From the NCBI GenBank assembly GCA_002011215.1, contig MTML01000064.1:1-64000 (forward strand): a stretch of DNA of 64,000 bases. The letters run 5' to 3'. Shown piece after piece: positions 7,939 through 17,287 of the stretch. This DNA comes from Archaeoglobus sp. JdFR-24. Lineage in GTDB: Archaea; Halobacteriota; Archaeoglobi; Archaeoglobales; Archaeoglobaceae. Made by a program: the position numbers and the translations under genes. The notes under the pieces were generated by a model. That model was not told the origin of the DNA. It saw only the letters and a list, made by a program, of their open reading frames with translations, and did not search any database. Position 1 is the first letter of the stretch; each line of letters begins with the position of its first letter.

Positions 7939-9159
7939 TCATATATTTCCAGTACCTGTTATCAGCAATGCACGTCCATTTCTTTCAAATTCTAATTTTT
8001 CTGGAACCAGATTGGTCTCCTCACTGATAATCCAGCTCTTTCCATCGTAATTCCCCAATTTTTCAAACATTCGAACCAGAGCCTTTTCAAATTCAACCGC
8101 ATCTTCTTCCTCATCGAACAGGATTTTCCATTTCCATATAAATGATCGATCCTTTCTGTAGATTTTGATGTGATCGCCTGCCCACCCCTCTGCTGCCTTG
8201 TAGGCAGTGCAGTCATCTATGTGTGATGCAAGAAAAACGTAAACAAAAAACTCACCCATCCTCGTATCCTTAACAATGCGATAGCCTATGGGTTTTATAT
8301 TGTCGATGGTTACTTTTTCAAAGCTTTCACCCACCACATATTTTTCCGGGTGCAACACCTGCTCAGTGGTTCTTGGTAGATTTTTCAGAATTTCGTCAAC
8401 CTTAGAATAACCACCATCGAGATATGTTTTCGCTACAAATCTAGCTCCAAAGATATAGGGGAAGAAATACAGTGTGTGAAGATTGCTTTCGTATCCGGTT
8501 ATGGGTTCTTTTCCGCAGGCATTCTCTTCAGAGATACCGACAATTTTTTCTTCCAGGCTTTCGTTTGCATAAATCCAGCCCATTAAAACCGCATCACCCT
8601 CAACAATCGCACTATGAACTTTATTGCCATCATATGTCTGATCTCCTTTGATATTAAAGTACCTGTCCTGAATCGCATGCTCAAGCTCATGGGCGAGTGC
8701 CTCTCCTGCACTCTCTGAGATGGGATTGAAGTTTTCTTTGACGACATAAATGGCTCCTTTCCAGTAAAACGCCATAAAACCTCCAACTTCTCTGTTTTTC
8801 CGCTCTCCAAAGCTAAAATCGGATGGTACCAAAAGAAGAGATTTGTAAAATACCTCATCATCGAGAATCTGTTCTTCAGAAATAGTTCCAGCCCCCCATC
8901 TCTCCAGAACCCATTTCTTATCCACAATTTTCAATGGTATGTCAACATCCAGACCTCTGATTTCACGAACTCTACTTATAACCCTGTTATAAAGTTCAAG
9001 GCATCTTTCTGAATATTCTGGATCTACCGGTGGCAGATCTTTTCCACTTAAATCGCCTTCAGTATTATATACCCAGAAATATGTAAACAGAATCGTAACT
9101 ATTATTGAAGTTACAAGAATAATCCCTAAATAAATCAATTTACTCTTAAACTGTCTCAT
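7939..9159 (-). CDS. Membrane-anchored HExxH metalloprotease-like protein
   Basis: The 406-residue protein has one N-terminal membrane anchor (about residues 8-30) and a large extracytoplasmic part. HELEHAIQD supplies a zinc-protease HExxH motif, and a downstream HSAIVEGDA segment contains a candidate third Glu ligand, as in gluzincins. It probably cleaves or binds cell-surface proteins. The family is recognised only by these motifs. ATG 9159 is chosen since an AT-rich box lies about 28 bases upstream; an upstream TTG adds six residues. It is divergent from the small gene at 9213. Confidence 0.72.
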   Translation of the reverse strand: MRQFKSKLIYLGIILVTSIIVTILFTYFWVYNTEGDLSGKDLPPVDPEYSERCLELYNRVISRVREIRGLDVDIPLKIVDKKWVLERWGAGTISEEQILDDEVFYKSLLLVPSDFSFGERKNREVGGFMAFYWKGAIYVVKENFNPISESAGEALAHELEHAIQDRYFNIKGDQTYDGNKVHSAIVEGDAVLMGWIYANESLEEKIVGISEENACGKEPITGYESNLHTLYFFPYIFGARFVAKTYLDGGYSKVDEILKNLPRTTEQVLHPEKYVVGESFEKVTIDNIKPIGYRIVKDTRMGEFFVYVFLASHIDDCTAYKAAEGWAGDHIKIYRKDRSFIWKWKILFDEEEDAVEFEKALVRMFEKLGNYDGKSWIISEETNLVPEKLEFERNGRALLITGTGNI

Positions 9160-9212
9160 TATCGGTGGATAAACCAAAAGATTTATTTCCTTTTCTCATC
9201 ATCCAATCATAA

Positions 9213-9449
9213 ATGTCGTGCATTTTCTGCATGTATTTTTCAAGCTGTGGAGGTATGGCAGAGATCTGTGAGCATTTCAGGCTCAGAGATGACAGTAATC
9301 CTGAGAAATTGATTAAGAGAAAGCTCAAAGAGATAAAAAGCATGAGTATAAACGAGGCTGCTCAGAACCTTAATATGACTGTAACCGATTTTCTGAGGTT
9401 CATAGGAGATCTGGAAAAAGAGGGTAAACTGAAAATCAAGTTTCTTTAG
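9213..9449 (+). CDS. Small Cys-rich N-terminus plus helix-turn-helix-like protein (78 aa)
   Basis: The N-terminus carries four cysteines (CIFC, then SSC and EIC) within 20 residues, followed by a charged helical part. The C-terminal 40 residues (SINEAAQNLNMTVTDFLRFI) look like a small winged-helix or helix-turn-helix. ATG 9213 fits a leaderless start with the AT-rich box shared with the divergent gene; ATG 9255 lies only 1 base after GGAGG, which is too close. With the longer start, the cysteines could bind zinc or an Fe-S cluster in a small regulator. The function is unknown. Confidence 0.6.
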   Translation: MSCIFCMYFSSCGGMAEICEHFRLRDDSNPEKLIKRKLKEIKSMSINEAAQNLNMTVTDFLRFIGDLEKEGKLKIKFL

Positions 9450-9519
9450 GATTTAAGTGAGAATCGAGTTCCTCCAAGTTCCCCCCATACAACTTAAGTT
9501 CTTCCAATCCTGTATAAAA

Positions 9520-10644
9520 TCAGAAGATGTCTTTTTCTACCATGCTGATAGCTTTATCAATCTCTCTCTTGAGAATTTCAGACAGTCCTTTTATGTCAAG
9601 ATCCATAAAACCTCTGATTATTGATGCTGTTGCTTCATCTCTTGTAAGACCTCTGGACTGCAAATAGAATATTTCTTCCTCGGCAATCTTCCCAATTGCA
9701 GCCTCATGACTGAGGTCAACATTGGGGAACTTTGCTTCGAGTTCAGGAATCGCATGGATTATACCATTATCTGAGAGCATCAAACCTCTGCATTCAAGAT
9801 GACCCTTCACATCGGGTGCATCACCAACAATATGGCCTCTTGCAATAATATCTCCACCCTTACTGATCGTTCTTGAAATAATTTCTGCACTGCTTCCTTT
9901 TCCCCTTAAAATGGCTCTGCTTCCAGCATCAACAACCGAATTTTCAAGAGCCACGATTATACTGCTGAAAATCGCTGTTGAATTCTCACCAAGGTAAGCA
10001 GTCGGATACATCTGGACGAGCTTAACAGGATTCATCAGAACGTAATTGCTTATGAAAACTCCATTATCCTCAACTATCGCCACACTTCTTGGTCTGACTT
10101 CAACATCAGAATCCCAGCTGTGAATCATAGTAAAGGTAATTTTCGCATCCTTCTTAACAAAAAATTCGGAAATTCCGATGTGCATACCGGAAGTGACTCC
10201 CGGATGAGACGTACATCCAGAAATTATGTTCAGCTCCGAACCCTCTTCAGCTATTATGATGTTGTGAACTTTCTGCTTTGATTTTGCTTTCTTCAGATAA
10301 AGGCAGGCTTCAACTGGAATTTTCACATTTTTACCCGGAAAGGAGCGAATAAAATAGCCATTTACATCTTCACTATCAGCTTCCTTAGTATAGCTATCCT
10401 GATCCCTTCGGACTGCTTTCCAGAAATAATCCTCCAGCCAGTCATATTTTTTGAGGGCATCTCTTATGCTCATAATCTCTACACTTTCTGAAAAAGTAGA
10501 AACTGCGGCAGTTTCCTGGTCAACCTGCATAAAGGTTGCTGATCTTCTCTCAGGATTGAGTTCAATTCCAACGCTCTCAAGCTTTTTTCTTACTTCTGGC
10601 TTTTCTATTTCAAGTTGTTCAGGTTCGGGAATTCCCTTAGACAT
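9520..10644 (-). CDS. sufB: SufB/SufD-like Fe-S cluster scaffold
   Basis: The 374-residue protein has the SufBD beta-helix core. Late HLECRGLM and LSHEAAIGKI segments contain the conserved Cys and His/Glu residues used in cluster assembly. With the ABC ATPase encoded just upstream it forms a minimal SufBC Fe-S assembly system, as common in archaea. Its start overlaps the sufC 3' end by 40 bases, with GAGGGGTG as ribosome binding site. No sufS or sufU is seen nearby, so sulfur would come from another source. Confidence 0.93.
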   Translation of the reverse strand: MSKGIPEPEQLEIEKPEVRKKLESVGIELNPERRSATFMQVDQETAAVSTFSESVEIMSIRDALKKYDWLEDYFWKAVRRDQDSYTKEADSEDVNGYFIRSFPGKNVKIPVEACLYLKKAKSKQKVHNIIIAEEGSELNIISGCTSHPGVTSGMHIGISEFFVKKDAKITFTMIHSWDSDVEVRPRSVAIVEDNGVFISNYVLMNPVKLVQMYPTAYLGENSTAIFSSIIVALENSVVDAGSRAILRGKGSSAEIISRTISKGGDIIARGHIVGDAPDVKGHLECRGLMLSDNGIIHAIPELEAKFPNVDLSHEAAIGKIAEEEIFYLQSRGLTRDEATASIIRGFMDLDIKGLSEILKREIDKAISMVEKDIF

Positions 10645-11393
10645 TTATTAATACACCCCTCATAACCATTTTGACTGACCTCATTTAAAATATCATAAGG
10701 ATTGCCCACACATGCAATACGTCCTTTGTATAGTATCACACCATAATCTGCATCCACATAATCCAGAATATGTCCGGTATGAGTAATGATTAGTCCAGAT
10801 TTTGTTCTTGATTCAGGATCTCTATCTCTTTCAAGCAATTTCTTAATGGCGTTTCCAACAATCGAAATATTTTCGAGATCAACACCACTATCAGGTTCAT
10901 CGAGCATGATAAAATCACGGTTAAGCAGGAGAAGCTGAAGAAGTTCCGACCTCTTAACTTCACCACCCGAGAAACCCTGATTCACATATCTGTTGAGAAA
11001 ATCTTCCATATTGAGCATTTCCGCAAACCTGTAAATGTCTTCCTCACTTCTGTTACCAATTTTCGCACAGTGTCTGAGGATATCGATAAGCTTAACACCA
11101 CTCACTTTTGGAGGTGTTTGAAAGGCTATTCCCATACCCAATCTGACCCTTTCATCGGTTGAGAGGTGTGTTATATCCTGCCCTTTGAAGACTATTCTGC
11201 CCGAATATAGCTTGTAAACAGGATTACCTATTAATGCAGATAACAATGAGGATTTTCCACTTCCGTTCGGACCAAATAGCGCGAAAGTTTCTCCTTGCTG
11301 AATGTAAAGGTTCACATTTTGAAGGACGCTCTTTCCATCCACATTTATTCCGAGATTTACAACCCTCAGTATATCCTTTTTCTGTGAAGTCAT
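10605..11393 (-). CDS. sufC: SufC Fe-S assembly ATPase
   Basis: This is a 262-residue ABC-type ATPase with all nucleotide-binding motifs: Walker A GPNGSGKSS, the signature GFSGGEVKRSE, Walker B FIMLDEPDSG and H-loop ITHTGHIL. The DEPDSGVD form and its pairing with the SufB-like protein identify it as SufC rather than a transporter subunit. It powers cluster assembly on SufB in the cytoplasm. It is the first gene of the sufCB pair. Confidence 0.95.
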   Translation of the reverse strand: MTSQKKDILRVVNLGINVDGKSVLQNVNLYIQQGETFALFGPNGSGKSSLLSALIGNPVYKLYSGRIVFKGQDITHLSTDERVRLGMGIAFQTPPKVSGVKLIDILRHCAKIGNRSEEDIYRFAEMLNMEDFLNRYVNQGFSGGEVKRSELLQLLLLNRDFIMLDEPDSGVDLENISIVGNAIKKLLERDRDPESRTKSGLIITHTGHILDYVDADYGVILYKGRIACVGNPYDILNEVSQNGYEGCINKCLREFPNLNNLK

Positions 11394-11533
11394 CAGGATA
11401 ACCTGAATGGGCTCATATTATAAACCCTTCGGAAACTTCACAGGATTCACAGAGATTTTATCAGTTTGAAGTTCTGGAGAAAATTATGAATTATGAATTT
11501 AAATTCGGCAATTTTATACCAGATAATGTAAAA

Positions 11534-12307
11534 TTAATAGAGTATTTTTTCCAGGTCATCTCCACCGTAAAAAATCTCCTGAATTCCATCATATACATCT
11601 TCCAGTCCCTGATTGTCCACCGCAGAAACCAGGATGAGTGGTCGAAAGAGTCCCAAATCTCTGAGCAAGTGAAAGAGCTCTGAACTTATTGTTTTTTGTG
11701 GAGACCGGTAGTAGTGGAGATCATCGAATATTCTGTCAGGATCTTCACTCCATCCAGTAATCCTTTTTATTTCATCCTCACTGAGAATATCTACCTTGGA
11801 CAAAACCGGGATCTGGGGAACGTTAAGTTTGAATACTGCTGATGAACTCATAAAAAGGAGTGAAAGAAAGCCTGATGGTGTTTTCGATACGACCGGATCG
11901 AAAAGGTAAACCATCACACTTTTCTCATGCCCAAGATAGTCAACAAGAACATTACTGCTCTGTCTCAAAGTAAAAAGTTCCATCTGCCCCGGAGTGTCAA
12001 TAATAACATACGGAACATCATAATAATCTATCTCATCCTTGATTTCCTCGATTTTGGTGCTTATCAGATCTGCGGCGATGATCTGAGCACCATTTGGCCC
12101 GACACCGTAATTGAGCATCACATCCTCCAGCGTAAAATATTCACGAATATCAATTTCCGGAGTATAGGGCAAGTTCTCTGCTCCTGGATCGAGATTCACT
12201 ATGACATTTTCAAGATTTTTAAAATCAAACCAGTCTGATAACCCCTTAGTAAGGAAGGTTTTTCCTGATCCTGCAGTTCCTACCATATAGATCAGTACCT
12301 GTTCCAT
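11534..12307 (-). CDS. GPN-loop GTPase
   Basis: The 257-residue GTPase has Walker A GTAGSGKTF at the N-terminus and the family-defining Gly-Pro-Asn insertion (VGPNGAQI) near residue 70. DTPGQMELF is the switch II region and LSKVDIL the guanine-specificity motif. GPN GTPases work as dimers and in eukaryotes help assemble RNA polymerase; the archaeal role is less clear. It stands after a short gap from the 86-residue gene at 12356, which may share its promoter. Confidence 0.94.
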   Translation of the reverse strand: MEQVLIYMVGTAGSGKTFLTKGLSDWFDFKNLENVIVNLDPGAENLPYTPEIDIREYFTLEDVMLNYGVGPNGAQIIAADLISTKIEEIKDEIDYYDVPYVIIDTPGQMELFTLRQSSNVLVDYLGHEKSVMVYLFDPVVSKTPSGFLSLLFMSSSAVFKLNVPQIPVLSKVDILSEDEIKRITGWSEDPDRIFDDLHYYRSPQKTISSELFHLLRDLGLFRPLILVSAVDNQGLEDVYDGIQEIFYGGDDLEKILY

Positions 12308-12355
12308 AAACCCTGAAGTTTCAATCCGGCTAATTTAGTTTGCGGATTTGTTGAA

Positions 12356-12616
12356 CTATCCGATTACTTCAATTGAGATCTCACCATTGCCCTTCAAAAG
12401 CACATGAACCTCTTTACTACCATCAAGTCCTTTTTTCCTGAGTTCAGAAAAATTGGCAGTTTGCAGAAATTTTCGAAGCAATTCAAGCTGCCTTTCCTTC
12501 TCCATGTCTTCAATTTTGAGGAGGAATCCGACAAGCTCATTATAAACCCTCCTTGTTTCAGTTTCTATGCAGTGGTTTTTCAAATGAAGCAGGACTTCTA
12601 CCATATCCTCCACCAT
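12356..12616 (-). CDS. Hypothetical protein, 86 aa
   Basis: I do not recognise this protein. It is mainly helical and charged for 65 residues (HLKNHCIETETRRVYNELVG) and ends in a short strand-like tail (EVHVLLKGNGEISIEVIG). A second in-frame ATG at codon 5 (12604) has GGAGG just upstream and is an alternative start. It lies between the GPN GTPase and uracil-DNA glycosylase genes on the same strand, with gaps of 48 and 133 bases. Confidence 0.6.
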   Translation of the reverse strand: MVEDMVEVLLHLKNHCIETETRRVYNELVGFLLKIEDMEKERQLELLRKFLQTANFSELRKKGLDGSKEVHVLLKGNGEISIEVIG

Positions 12617-12749
12617 GAAATCTCATAGTTTTTGCTGATTTTTTCAATATTTGATGCACTTTTTATTTAACTACCCAGTTTTTATTTAATTACCATTTAA
12701 AACTCACTACTTCCGAACTCACATCTTTTAAACCAACCCAAAGTTAAAA

Positions 12750-13430
12750 TTAAAAGAAATCTGAAAGGGTTTTGAATTTTTTCCCTTTTTCTTTCCCTTT
12801 TTCTACCGGTGTTTTTCCAAGAATTTCCTTCAGTTTTCGAAAATCCTTCTCAAAAATTTCTCTGAGCTGTGGACGGTAGAGAATCGCAGCGGGATGATAG
12901 ACTGCCATAATTTTTCTTTTTTTTATGTCTTTGTCATTAGACACCTCAAATACTTTTCCTCTAACCTTTGTTATGCCCGGAAATGAGATATCATAAAGAT
13001 CAAACATGAGTGAGGCTGAGTGTCTCCCCAGGCAGACTATTACTTCAGGGGATAAAACTTTGATCTGCCTCAGAAGATAATCCCCACACGCATCAATTTC
13101 CTCTGGCAGAGGATCGCGATTGTTAGGTGGTCTGCATTTAAGAATGTTCGTAATAAAGACCTGGTCTCTTTTAAGTCCAAGAATTTTGTTTATTGTTTCT
13201 GTGAGAAGCTTTCCTGCATTTCCCACGAATGGTCTTCCTTGCAAATCCTCTTCTCTGCCTGGAGCTTCGCCGATGAACATGAGTCTGGCGTTCTCACTCC
13301 CTTCACCAGGTACGCAGTTTGTTCTGGTGAGCCAGAGATTGCATTTTTTGCATTTTTTTATTTCCTCTGAAATTTTTTCAATTGAATCAGTATCCTTTGA
13401 AAAACTGGATTCGTCCATTGATGGATACAA
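12750..13430 (-). CDS. Family 4 uracil-DNA glycosylase
   Basis: The 226-residue enzyme removes uracil from [20 protein letters not shown] is the family 4 active-site motif, and cysteines in [13 protein letters not shown] and further on bind a 4Fe-4S cluster. [11 protein letters not shown] is the second catalytic motif. The protein ends with TLSDFF, a terminal PCNA-interacting (PIP) motif, so it likely works at the sliding clamp. Thermophile DNA loses cytosine amino groups quickly, which fits the need for it. Confidence 0.95.
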   Translation of the reverse strand: MYPSMDESSFSKDTDSIEKISEEIKKCKKCNLWLTRTNCVPGEGSENARLMFIGEAPGREEDLQGRPFVGNAGKLLTETINKILGLKRDQVFITNILKCRPPNNRDPLPEEIDACGDYLLRQIKVLSPEVIVCLGRHSASLMFDLYDISFPGITKVRGKVFEVSNDKDIKKRKIMAVYHPAAILYRPQLREIFEKDFRKLKEILGKTPVEKGKEKGKKFKTLSDFF

Positions 13431-13488
13431 AAAGTTAAACAGGTAAAAAATTTATTGATTTTATCCTCGTGTCGAACTGATACTTCAT

Positions 13489-14802
13489 CTAAAACTTGAG
13501 AGTTCTTGCAGCAACGATAAGGGGATCCCAGGTTGGTGCAAATGGAGGAGCGTATGCCAGGTCGGCAAAGAACAGATCCTTAGTGGTAAAGCCCGCCTGG
13601 ATTGCTGCTGCCATGGTGTCTATTCTCGTGAGAACTGAATCATATCCTGCAATCTGAGCTCCAAGAAGTCTTTTCGTATTGCTGTCAGCTACCACCTTTA
13701 TGAACGTCTCCCTTCCGCCAGGATAGTAATGCACTCTGGAAGATGCCTTTATAAAAGTTGTCTTTGGCTCAAATCCAGCCTCCAGAGCTTCTTTCTCGTT
13801 TAAACCCGTCCGTCCGATTTCAAGTTCATGGAATTTGGTAATCTGTGTCCCAAGCACTCCCGGAAATTCAATATCTCCACCACACATATTGACTCCAGCA
13901 ACATAACCCATCTTGTTTCCGGGTGGTGCAAGAGGCATCCACACCCTCTTTTCGGTTATCATGTGGTGGGTTTCCGCACAGTCTCCAGCAGAATAAACGT
14001 TTTCCATGCTTGTTCGCATTCTGCTATCAGTCCAGATGGCTCCGGTTTCACCAATTTTCAGGCCCAGTTGCTCTGCAAGTTCAGTGTTTGGCTTTACACC
14101 GGTGGCAACCACAACAAGATCCGCCTCATACTCACCTTTATCAGTAACGACTTTCTCAACCCTATCTTTACCTTCGAATGCCTCCACCTTTTCCTCCAGT
14201 TTCAAATCAACCCTCTTCTCCATCTCATCTCTGACCACCTTTGCTATATCCGGATCGAAATTGGGTAGTGGGTGATCGAGCATTTCTATAACCGTAACCT
14301 TTTTCCCGATAGCAGAGAACGCTTCTGCCATCTCGATACCTATGTAGCCTGAGCCGACAATAACCACCTTATCCGCATTTTTAGCTGCTTTGCTGATTTT
14401 TTCTGCATCCGGAGGTAGATCAACTGTGAAGATGTTTTCGAGTTCTGTTCCCTCAACGGGAGGCAGAGTGGGTGATGCTCCGGTCGCGATCATCAGATAA
14501 TCCCAGTCATATGTTCTTTCATCACCATCTTCCAGAACCGTAAGAGATCCCTTCTCAACCTTTATAACCTTTGAATTCATGTGAAGATCTATTCCCCTCT
14601 TTTCGATAAACACCCTTGGCTCATAATACATCAATTTGGCAGTTTTACTCAAACCCTCCACAACATAGGGGATTCCACAGGGAGCGTGGCTAACAAAATC
14701 AGTTTCTTCAAAAACAGACACCTTCCATTCCGGTTTCAAAGCTCTTACCCTTGAGGCACACGTCATGCCTCCTGCTCCACCACCGATAACTGCAACCCTC
14801 AC
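13489..14802 (-). CDS. NADH oxidase / CoA-disulfide reductase family flavoprotein
   Basis: The 437-residue flavoprotein has an FAD-binding [10 protein letters not shown] near the start, an NAD-binding [10 protein letters not shown] motif near residue 150 and an active-site Cys in SHAPCGIPY. That Cys belongs to the single-cysteine group that reduces CoA disulfides, oxygen or sulfur species. The C-terminal dimerisation domain is complete. The substrate cannot be settled from sequence. It stands alone, divergent from cofG. Confidence 0.9.
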   Translation of the reverse strand: MRVAVIGGGAGGMTCASRVRALKPEWKVSVFEETDFVSHAPCGIPYVVEGLSKTAKLMYYEPRVFIEKRGIDLHMNSKVIKVEKGSLTVLEDGDERTYDWDYLMIATGASPTLPPVEGTELENIFTVDLPPDAEKISKAAKNADKVVIVGSGYIGIEMAEAFSAIGKKVTVIEMLDHPLPNFDPDIAKVVRDEMEKRVDLKLEEKVEAFEGKDRVEKVVTDKGEYEADLVVVATGVKPNTELAEQLGLKIGETGAIWTDSRMRTSMENVYSAGDCAETHHMITEKRVWMPLAPPGNKMGYVAGVNMCGGDIEFPGVLGTQITKFHELEIGRTGLNEKEALEAGFEPKTTFIKASSRVHYYPGGRETFIKVVADSNTKRLLGAQIAGYDSVLTRIDTMAAAIQAGFTTKDLFFADLAYAPPFAPTWDPLIVAARTLKF

Positions 14803-14921
14803 AAAATCACCTCAACCTGTGTTAGGTTCAAAACCTTAATTATCTTTTTGATAAAATTCGCTGAAAAGTTAAACCGCAAAACACAACATTTAAACAACAT
14901 TTAACTCATAGAAGGGGATCC

Positions 14922-15986
14922 ATGGGATGTAAAAATTTTCGGGACAAAGACGCATCCAGTGATCCGATGGGCAGGATAAACGAAGTAAATGGAAAAGAAA
15001 ACGGGAAATACGTAACCTACTCCCGAAATGTTTTCATCCCTCTGACCAATGCATGCAGGAACAGGTGTTATTACTGTGGTTTCAGATCTGAAAAACCCCA
15101 TATTATGAGTCCTGAAGAAGTGAAGAGAGTTCTCTTGAAAGCTAAAAACGCAACCGAAGCTCTTTTTACCTTTGGTGAAAAACCTGATGATTTCGAACAT
15201 ATCAAAAAGAGATTGAGAGAATTTGGCTATTCCAGTTTCATTCAGTATATTGTGGAAATGAATAAAATGGCTATCGATTCGGGCTTGCTGCCTCACACAA
15301 ACGCAGGAATTCTGAGTCTTTCCGAGTTGAAATATTTAAAACCATATAATGCTTCAATGGGTCTGATGCTCGAACAGGCTGTAGAACTCGAGTGTCATGC
15401 GGAGAGCCCTGGTAAAAAACCCGAGGTCAGGATAAAGATGATAAAAAATGCCGGAAAACTAAAAATACCCTTTACAACCGGCATTCTCGTCGGAATTGGT
15501 GAGAGTTTTTATGATTGCATCTATTCTCTGGAAATAATAAAGGAAATCCACAGAAATTATGGACACATTCAGGAATGTATTATTCAGAACTTTAAACCCA
15601 AAAAAGGGACTGAAATGGAGAAAAACCCTCCACCCTCGCCCGAATTTATGCTCAAAATTGTTAAGGAAGCGAAAAAAGTTCTTCCAAATGATGTTACGAT
15701 CCAGATACCACCCAACCTTGTTGAGGACATACTTCCATTCATAAAAGCTGGGGCAAGAGACATAGGTGGTATTTCAAAGGTTACAATCGATTACATAAAT
15801 CCCGAAGCTCCATGGCCTTCTTTGAAAAAAATCGAAAGATGTTTAAATAGAGAATACTTCCTGAGAGAGAGATTGCCAGTATATCCAAAGTATTTAAGAC
15901 TTGGCTGGTATGGCGAGAAAACTCGGGAGCTTGTAGAGAGCCTTAGCGATGATGAGGGTTACAGAAGGGTATTGAATAATGAATAA
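14922..15986 (+). CDS. cofG: CofG, deazaflavin (F0) synthase subunit 1
   Basis: This 354-residue radical SAM enzyme has the cluster motif TNACRNRCYYCGF near residue 45, and PHTNAGILS, typical of CofG. With CofH it builds 7,8-didemethyl-8-hydroxy-5-deazariboflavin, the chromophore of coenzyme F420. ATG 14922 has GAAGGGGAT just upstream. cofH follows 100 bases downstream on the same strand, so the whole F0 synthase lies here. Confidence 0.95.
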   Translation: MGCKNFRDKDASSDPMGRINEVNGKENGKYVTYSRNVFIPLTNACRNRCYYCGFRSEKPHIMSPEEVKRVLLKAKNATEALFTFGEKPDDFEHIKKRLREFGYSSFIQYIVEMNKMAIDSGLLPHTNAGILSLSELKYLKPYNASMGLMLEQAVELECHAESPGKKPEVRIKMIKNAGKLKIPFTTGILVGIGESFYDCIYSLEIIKEIHRNYGHIQECIIQNFKPKKGTEMEKNPPPSPEFMLKIVKEAKKVLPNDVTIQIPPNLVEDILPFIKAGARDIGGISKVTIDYINPEAPWPSLKKIERCLNREYFLRERLPVYPKYLRLGWYGEKTRELVESLSDDEGYRRVLNNE

Positions 15987-16055
15987 TTGATAAATCATAA
16001 AGGCGGGTTGTAAATGTGGGCCATAAGACCAAAAAGTCACCAAATCAAGATTAAA

Positions 16056-16063
16056 TTTATATA
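16056..16063 (+). promoter_or_regulatory. TATA box of cofH
   Basis: TTTATATA is centred 27 bases upstream of the cofH ATG (16087). A ribosome binding site, AAGGGGTG, lies between them, so the leader would be very short. Confidence 0.6.
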
Positions 16064-16086
16064 GGGAGATTGAAAGGGGTGTGCTA

Positions 16087-17097
16087 ATGTTAATCCAGGA
16101 CTATAAAAGCCTTATTTCAAATCCATTTGAGACATTCAAAATAGCTGATGAGCTGAGGAGGAGGGTTGCTGGAGAGTATGTAACCTACGTAATTAACCGA
16201 AACATCAATTTCACAGACAGATGCATAAACAGGTGTAAGTTCTGTTCTTTCAGATATAGAAAGAACTACATTCTGTCAATTGAGGAGATCAAAAACAAAG
16301 TTGAGGAAGCTGTTGTCTACGGATGCACAGAGGTTTGCATTCAGGGAGGGTTGCTGGAGAATGCCGATGTACACCATTATTCTGAAATTCTTCAGGCTGT
16401 GAGAGATGTTTCAAAGAAAATTCACGTTCATGCTTTTTCTCCAATGGAGATCCTGCATGCTGCAAGAAACAGCAAAATGCATGTTGAAGATGTGCTCAGA
16501 GATTTGATGGATGCGGGACTGGACTCAATGCCAGGTACAGCAGCAGAGATACTCGATGATGAGATAAGGAACTTCATATGCCCTGAAAAGCTCACGACAG
16601 ATCAGTGGATATCCGTTATAAAAACAGCCCATAGAGTAGGAATTCCAACAACTGCAACAATGATGTATGGTCATATCGAGGGATGGGAAAACAGAATTAA
16701 ACACCTTATGCTCCTTAAAGAAATTCAGAAAGATACAGGAGGAATTACAGAGTTTATCCCCCTTCCCTTCATGTGGAAAAACAATGAACTGGGGAAATAC
16801 TCAAGAGGGACATCCGGTTTCGAAGATTTGCTGGTCATAGCAATTTCCAGAATAATACTGTATCCTGAAATTACAAACATTCAGGCATCATGGGTTAAGC
16901 TTGGTAAAAAGCTGGTTCAGGCTGCGCTTTTCACAGGTGCAAACGACATTGGTGGAACACTCATGGAAGAAAACATCTCAAAGGCTGCTGGATCCACAAA
17001 TGGTGAATTTCTGGATGTGCAGGAACTAAGAGCTGTGATTGAGACTGCCGGTAGAATTCCAAAACAGAGGACAACACTTTATGAGATATTAGAATAG
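16087..17097 (+). CDS. cofH: CofH, deazaflavin (F0) synthase subunit 2
   Basis: The 336-residue radical SAM enzyme has FTDRCINRCKFCSF and the conserved QGGLLENAD, HAFSPMEI and MPGTAAEIL segments of the CofH/MqnE group. It joins the hydroxyphenyl part from tyrosine to the pyrimidine amine during F0 synthesis. ATG 16087 is preferred over GTG 16081 since AAGGGGTG is then correctly spaced. It pairs with cofG upstream but also has its own TATA box. Confidence 0.94.
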   Translation: MLIQDYKSLISNPFETFKIADELRRRVAGEYVTYVINRNINFTDRCINRCKFCSFRYRKNYILSIEEIKNKVEEAVVYGCTEVCIQGGLLENADVHHYSEILQAVRDVSKKIHVHAFSPMEILHAARNSKMHVEDVLRDLMDAGLDSMPGTAAEILDDEIRNFICPEKLTTDQWISVIKTAHRVGIPTTATMMYGHIEGWENRIKHLMLLKEIQKDTGGITEFIPLPFMWKNNELGKYSRGTSGFEDLLVIAISRIILYPEITNIQASWVKLGKKLVQAALFTGANDIGGTLMEENISKAAGSTNGEFLDVQELRAVIETAGRIPKQRTTLYEILE

Positions 17098-17287
17098 TTA
17101 CTGAGGAGAAAATTAAGCATGCAATTTTAGAGAGGAAAATAAACTTGTTTATATGATTAGTCCCAATCAATTGTAATTAATTCATTTAATTCACAGGTGT
17201 TAAAGTTATAATCATCAAAGTTGAGATATTAGCAGGAACGTAGGAACATGGTAGGAACGTAGAATAGAAAAGTGAAAAGGTGAAATA

